DNA of 37,928 bases from Proteobacteria bacterium UBA1148 (GTDB taxonomy: Bacteria; Pseudomonadota; Gammaproteobacteria; Steroidobacterales; Rariloculaceae). Under the pieces are notes generated by a model. The model made no database searches, was not told where the DNA came from, and saw only the letters and a list, made by a program, of their open reading frames with translations. Location of the stretch: the NCBI GenBank assembly GCA_002311835.1, contig DBZY01000094.1, forward strand, positions 44,669 through 82,596, read 5' to 3'. The position numbers and the translations under genes were made by a program. Position 1 is the stretch's first letter; every line of letters starts with the position of its first letter. Positions 34,057 to 37,928 of the stretch are shown in pieces.

Positions 34057-34389
34057 ATGCCGAGCATCCCCGAACTAACCCCCACTGAATTTTGCAGTCG
34101 TTGGCCTGAAGAAAAACGCGATAGCGTTACCTTACTGGACGTTCGGGAAGCATCGGAGATTGCTATCGCCTCTATACCTGACACCTTAAAAATCCCGATG
34201 ATGGAAATTCCCAATCGTTTAGACGAGCTAAACCATGACGTGACCGTAGTTGTAATGTGTCACAGTGGAGGACGCAGTAGGCGTGTTGCGGAGTTCTTAT
34301 TGGCATCAGGATTCAGTCGTGTTTTCAATCTCACGGGAGGGATCGATGCCTGGTCACAAGAAATTAATTCCTCCATTCCTCAATATTAG
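34057..34389 (+). CDS. Rhodanese-like sulfurtransferase, single domain
   Basis: The 110 residues form one rhodanese domain. LLDVREASEIAIASIPDTLKIP is the conserved first half, and the active-site loop is CHSGGRSRRVAEFL with Cys68, followed by FNLTGGIDAW. The CxxGxR loop and size resemble GlpE. It probably moves sulfane sulfur to a thiol acceptor; the partner is unknown. It is cotranscribed with the methyltransferase upstream and perhaps with the efflux genes downstream. Confidence 0.93.
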   Translation: MPSIPELTPTEFCSRWPEEKRDSVTLLDVREASEIAIASIPDTLKIPMMEIPNRLDELNHDVTVVVMCHSGGRSRRVAEFLLASGFSRVFNLTGGIDAWSQEINSSIPQY

Positions 34390-34427
34390 AATTGGGGACA
34401 GCCTCATTTAATATCTTAGAGGCACTG

Positions 34428-35609
34428 ATGAACAAAAAACAGGGAATCAACATGAAAGCAACAAGCATGGTTCCGATTGCGATTTTGGCGGTTGCTTTTG
34501 TGGGGGCGGCTACACTGCTAGCGACCAGTCAGCGGTTGGAACCGACACAGCCAGATCCTGTGCCGATAGCAGTTCGTGTGATCAAGGTTCGTCCAGAAAT
34601 GGTTCGCATGGCAGTACATGCTCAAGGTACGGTTGCACCAAGAACCGAAACGGATCTAGTTCCTGAAGTTTCAGGCATAGTTGTTTGGGTTTCCCAGAAT
34701 CTAGTTTCAGGTGGGTATTTTGAACAGGAAGAGCTACTTCTCAAAGTAGACGATCGTGACTACCAAAACGCCGTTGACCGGGCCGAAGCAAGTATCAGTC
34801 GAGCAGAAGCAGAAAATCAGCTGGCCCAATTTAATCTGGCTCGCTCAATCGAATTGGAAACACAGCAACTTATTAGCCAGGCAGATTTTGAAAATACCAT
34901 TAGGACAGCAAATGTGTCGGAGGCGGTACTTCGGGACACACGCGTGGTTTTGGAGCAGGCAGAACGAGATCTAGAACGAACACAGATACGCGCTCCCTTT
35001 ACAGGGCTTGTAAGAAGTGAACGCGTAGATACAGGTCAGTTTGTAAGTCGTGGTGTATCAATCGCGAGTGTCTACGGGTCAGATTATGTGGAAGTACGTC
35101 TTCCTATTGCAGATAGTCAATTAGCATATCTCAGCGTCCCTCTCACACAACGAGGTGAGTTGGACGAGGTGGATGCGCCTATAGTGACTCTCTCTGCTAG
35201 CTTTGCCGGGGTAGAGCAACAATGGTTTGGTAGGATTGTTCGCACTGAAGCTGAAATAGACGCTACCAGTCGTATGGTGCACGCCGTCGCGCGTATTCAG
35301 GCAGACGAAGACGGTGACAAGATGCCTCCACCGGTTGGTTTATTTGTGCAGGCTGATATTGAAGGCCGCTTAGTGGATAACGTCATCGTTTTGCCTCGTT
35401 CTGCACTACGAAATGACAGCCAGGTTCTTGTGGTAGACAGGGATAATCGACTTCAGTATCGCACGGTCGAAATTCTGCGAGTCTACCGCGATGAGGTCTA
35501 TATCGTTGAGGGGTTGAATGAGGCCGAAGTGGTTTGTATTTCACCTTTACAAATAGTAGTAAGTGGCATGTTAGTTAGCCCAGTCTATCCTGATATAACA
35601 GAGGGCTAA
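34428..35609 (+). CDS. RND efflux pump periplasmic adaptor (membrane fusion protein)
   Basis: This HlyD/AcrA-type adaptor links an inner-membrane RND pump to an outer-membrane channel. From the ATG at 34428 it has 393 residues: an N-terminal membrane anchor (about 14-34), a beta-barrel/lipoyl part (TDLVPEVSGIVVWV, then TQIRAPFTGLVRSERVDTGQ), and an alpha-helical hairpin between the lipoyl halves (about 110-175, rich in Ala, Glu and Gln). GAGG lies 5 nt before the ATG. The frame extends to TTG 34392, and an ATG at 34452 is also plausible. The permease follows after 5 bp; no outer-membrane factor is seen. Confidence 0.92.
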   Translation: MNKKQGINMKATSMVPIAILAVAFVGAATLLATSQRLEPTQPDPVPIAVRVIKVRPEMVRMAVHAQGTVAPRTETDLVPEVSGIVVWVSQNLVSGGYFEQEELLLKVDDRDYQNAVDRAEASISRAEAENQLAQFNLARSIELETQQLISQADFENTIRTANVSEAVLRDTRVVLEQAERDLERTQIRAPFTGLVRSERVDTGQFVSRGVSIASVYGSDYVEVRLPIADSQLAYLSVPLTQRGELDEVDAPIVTLSASFAGVEQQWFGRIVRTEAEIDATSRMVHAVARIQADEDGDKMPPPVGLFVQADIEGRLVDNVIVLPRSALRNDSQVLVVDRDNRLQYRTVEILRVYRDEVYIVEGLNEAEVVCISPLQIVVSGMLVSPVYPDITEG

Positions 35610-35614
35610 AACTC

Positions 35615-37928
35615 ATGAAATCTGTTATTGCTTGGTTCATCGATAACCCAGTTGCATCGAACTTGCTTATGGTGATTTTGGTCGCAGGCGGCCTGATGGC
35701 ACTAACACAACTTAACCAAGAGGAGTTTCCTGATGTCGAATTGGGAATTGTGCAGGTCAGCGTCCCATATCTAGGCGCTGCACCTGAGGAAGTGGAAGAA
35801 GGTGTTTGCTCTCGTATCGAGGAAGCACTGGAAAGTGCGGAGAGCATTTTTAGAATGACGTCCAGAGCTAACGAAGGAAATTGTACTGTAACTCTGGAAA
35901 TTGAAATTGGATACGACACGGTACAAGCACTGAACGAAATAAAAAGCAAAGTCGACAGCATTAATACGTTTCCAGAAGAAACAGAACGGCCAATTATTTC
36001 CGAACTGACGATCCTGAATGAAGTACTCCATATTGTAATTTCAGGAGAGGCAGATGAACGCACTCTCAAACAACTAGCAGTGGATATGAGGGAGGATCTT
36101 GTCGCCATAGAGGGAATCTCTCAAGTAGCCGTGGAATACGTGCGTCCAGACGAGATTTCTATCGAGGTATCAGAACAAACGTTGCGTCGCTATGGGCTCA
36201 CGTTGCAAGCAGTGGCGGACGCGGTAAGACGTTCTTCTCTTGATCTGCCGGGTGGTTCGATCAAGGCCGAGGGTGGCGAGATTTTGCTGAGAACAAAAGG
36301 ACAAGCTTATCTGGGTAGCGAATTCGAACGCATTGTCATTGTAACTCGGGCAGACGGTACGTCGGTCACTCTTGGAGAGATTGCGCGGGTGGTTGATGGC
36401 TTTGAAGAAGGTGATCTGCGGGTACGGCTGGATGGTACGCCAGCTGCAATGGTTAAGGTGTATCGGATCGCAAGTGAAGACGGGAAGACTGTCTCGGAGA
36501 GAAGCAAGGCTTACCTTGAAGACGCTCGGCACCAGGTACCTGAGGGCATCGAGTTAGCTATTTGGCTCGATGAATCTGAAGATGTGAGCGAGGCGCTGCA
36601 CACGATACTTAGTGTAGCCCTGGGAGGACTGGTGCTGGTTCTGTTAGCGCTTGCTCTGCCTCTCCAATTCCGGTTAGCGATGTGGGTGGCTGCAGGTATT
36701 CCGATTGCGTTGCTGGGCGGGATCATGACGTTTGATTTCTTTGGCATCACCATGAGCTTGCTAGCCACCGCAGGATTTATGCTAGTACTCGGTATCGTCG
36801 TGGATGACGCCATCGTAGTAGGCGAGCGTGTTTATGCTCATGAACGTAGTGGAGAAAATCAGCGTACCGCTGCGATCAATGGTACTTACGAAATGTTGGT
36901 CCCGGTAGTATTTGGGGTGCTAACCAGCATGGCAGCTTTTATCCCTCTCATTTTTACACCAGGACGTATAGGGGCATTTTTTTCCATTATCGGCAAAATT
37001 GTCGTTATCTGTCTGATATTCAGTGTCATTGAGTGTTTACTGATTTTGCCTTCACACCTTGCCCATCGAAAAATAGAGAAAGACCCTAACAAACAAAAAT
37101 ATTTTGTTACGAAGTGGGTTCGGTTTCAAAGCCGATTAGGAGAAGGCTTAGAACGTTTTGCTGAGCAACAATACGGTGAGTTTTTAAAAAAAGTTTTGCA
37201 ACAATGGCGCTACGTGCCATTGGCTACTGGAGTAGGCATAACAATCCTAATGCTAGCGATGTTCTTCAGTGGGCGTATCAATTTTCAGTTTATGCCTCCC
37301 ATTGAGGGCAACCGCATTTATGCGAGTCTTAGCATGCCCGAAGGAATTCCTGTTGAAGAAACTGTGCGCGCGGCAGAACAAATCGAACAGGCAGCACTAC
37401 AGTTGAAGGCCCAGCTAGATAGCGAGAACCCGGGCGAACCTAGTGCTGTTATTCACATTCTCACTTCGATAGGAAGAGCTGCCGGACGAAGTAGGGGTGG
37501 GCCAAGACCATCATTTTTTACGCCAGGCGCCAGTCACCTCGCTGAAGTGTCCATGGCTCTGGTTCCAGTCGCTGAACGCGACGTTGGCTCTTTGGAAGTT
37601 GCATCACGGTGGCGTGAGCTAGCGGGCCCAGTCGCGGATGTCGTGGAACTCAGATACTCCGCAGCTGCATTCAATACTGGGGACGCAATATCCATAAACC
37701 TTAGGGGTCGCAATGTAGATGAGCTAGGTGAGGCTGCTGCGCGAATCCGGGCTGAGCTGAGCAGATTCACCGGCGTTGCCGATATCTCAGATACTTTTCG
37801 TTCTGGTAAACAGGAAGTGAGGTTGTCATTGCGCCCCGAAGCACGCAATCTGGGACTGACACTAAGCGACTTAGCACGACAAGTCCGCCAAGCATTTTAT
37901 GGTGAAGAGGCTCAGCGGATACAGCGCG
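35615..37928 (+). CDS. RND efflux transporter permease (partial, 3' end outside window)
   Basis: The frame is open from ATG 35615 to the right edge, 771 codons, and is incomplete; relatives have about 1,030 residues. It begins MKSVIAWFIDNPVASNLLMV with the first membrane span, then the large periplasmic porter loop (EEFPDVELGIVQVSVPYLGAAPEEVEE). The central spans include GIVVDDAIVVGE at 393-404, with Asp397 and Asp398, the proton-relay pair equivalent to Asp407/Asp408 of AcrB. The second periplasmic loop starts near 560. It forms a pump with the adaptor 5 bp upstream. Substrate cannot be told from sequence. It belongs to the lesser-studied group of AcrB relatives often annotated as hydrophobe/amphiphile efflux. 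Confidence 0.95.
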   Translation, partial: MKSVIAWFIDNPVASNLLMVILVAGGLMALTQLNQEEFPDVELGIVQVSVPYLGAAPEEVEEGVCSRIEEALESAESIFRMTSRANEGNCTVTLEIEIGYDTVQALNEIKSKVDSINTFPEETERPIISELTILNEVLHIVISGEADERTLKQLAVDMREDLVAIEGISQVAVEYVRPDEISIEVSEQTLRRYGLTLQAVADAVRRSSLDLPGGSIKAEGGEILLRTKGQAYLGSEFERIVIVTRADGTSVTLGEIARVVDGFEEGDLRVRLDGTPAAMVKVYRIASEDGKTVSERSKAYLEDARHQVPEGIELAIWLDESEDVSEALHTILSVALGGLVLVLLALALPLQFRLAMWVAAGIPIALLGGIMTFDFFGITMSLLATAGFMLVLGIVVDDAIVVGERVYAHERSGENQRTAAINGTYEMLVPVVFGVLTSMAAFIPLIFTPGRIGAFFSIIGKIVVICLIFSVIECLLILPSHLAHRKIEKDPNKQKYFVTKWVRFQSRLGEGLERFAEQQYGEFLKKVLQQWRYVPLATGVGITILMLAMFFSGRINFQFMPPIEGNRIYASLSMPEGIPVEETVRAAEQIEQAALQLKAQLDSENPGEPSAVIHILTSIGRAAGRSRGGPRPSFFTPGASHLAEVSMALVPVAERDVGSLEVASRWRELAGPVADVVELRYSAAAFNTGDAISINLRGRNVDELGEAAARIRAELSRFTGVADISDTFRSGKQEVRLSLRPEARNLGLTLSDLARQVRQAFYGEEAQRIQR

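Noticed and set aside
35575..36108. Long open frame on the minus strand inside the RND permease gene
   Set aside because: It lies fully opposite a well-supported conserved gene and has a Ser/Arg-rich composition typical of an antisense shadow.
1..37928. Mobile elements, CRISPR arrays, tRNAs, toxin-antitoxin or defence systems
   Set aside because: No transposase, integrase, direct-repeat array, tRNA-like fold or defence gene was seen; spacers are short and nearly all genes are conserved housekeeping ones.

Overview
The window is a dense, almost entirely coding stretch of a Gammaproteobacterium chromosome with moderate GC content. Every gene has a recognisable housekeeping family except one membrane protein. 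The order mraZ-rsmH-ftsL-ftsI-murE, rnpB, rsmI-lpoA, diaA, sspAB, degS/algW, murA-ibaG, kdsD-kdsC-lptCAB-rpoN-rapZ follows the arrangement I recall for Pseudomonas aeruginosa around PA4418-PA4465, with several blocks missing. PPi-type phosphofructokinase next to a proton-pumping pyrophosphatase recalls methylotrophic and autotrophic gammaproteobacteria. I cannot place the organism below class; an uncultured marine or freshwater lineage is a guess.

Layout. 1-3600 (minus): the head of the division and cell-wall (dcw) cluster, with a clear promoter and three MraZ boxes. 3748-4088 (minus): RNase P RNA. 4106-8221: rsmI diverging from lpoA, then diaA, then sspA-sspB on the minus strand. 8493-11108: degS (plus) meeting murA-ibaG (minus). 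11213-17041 (plus): kdsD-kdsC-lptC-lptA-lptB-rpoN, then rapZ behind its own promoter. This run makes Kdo precursor, exports LPS and encodes sigma-54. 17070-24029 (minus): a central-carbon operon tkt-gap-pgk-pyk with a patatin-like phospholipase at its end. 24227-25015: cpdA. 25124-27945 (minus): an unidentified membrane protein, mpl, an orphan Lon N-domain protein and hspQ, tightly packed. 28003-29742: rnd and adk, with overlapping 3' ends. 29876-33366 (plus): PPi-phosphofructokinase and a K+-independent H+-pyrophosphatase. 33399-37928 (plus): isoaspartate methyltransferase, rhodanese, and an RND efflux adaptor and permease; the permease runs off the window.

Most genes serve envelope growth: septal peptidoglycan synthesis (ftsI, ftsL, murE, murA, mpl, lpoA), LPS synthesis and transport (kdsDC, lptCAB), envelope stress sensing (degS) and control of amino-sugar supply (rapZ). 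The second theme is lower glycolysis plus a pyrophosphate-dependent upper step.

I found no mobile element, CRISPR array, tRNA or defence island. The observations most worth following up are fine-scale: a 16-bp palindrome and extended -10 at the kdsD start that predicts a leaderless mRNA; a Lon-N/HspQ pair coupled through a TTGA overlap; the PPi-PFK/H+-PPase module; a half-degraded zinc site in adenylate kinase; the patatin gene fused into the glycolytic operon; and the lost gene blocks at otherwise conserved loci.
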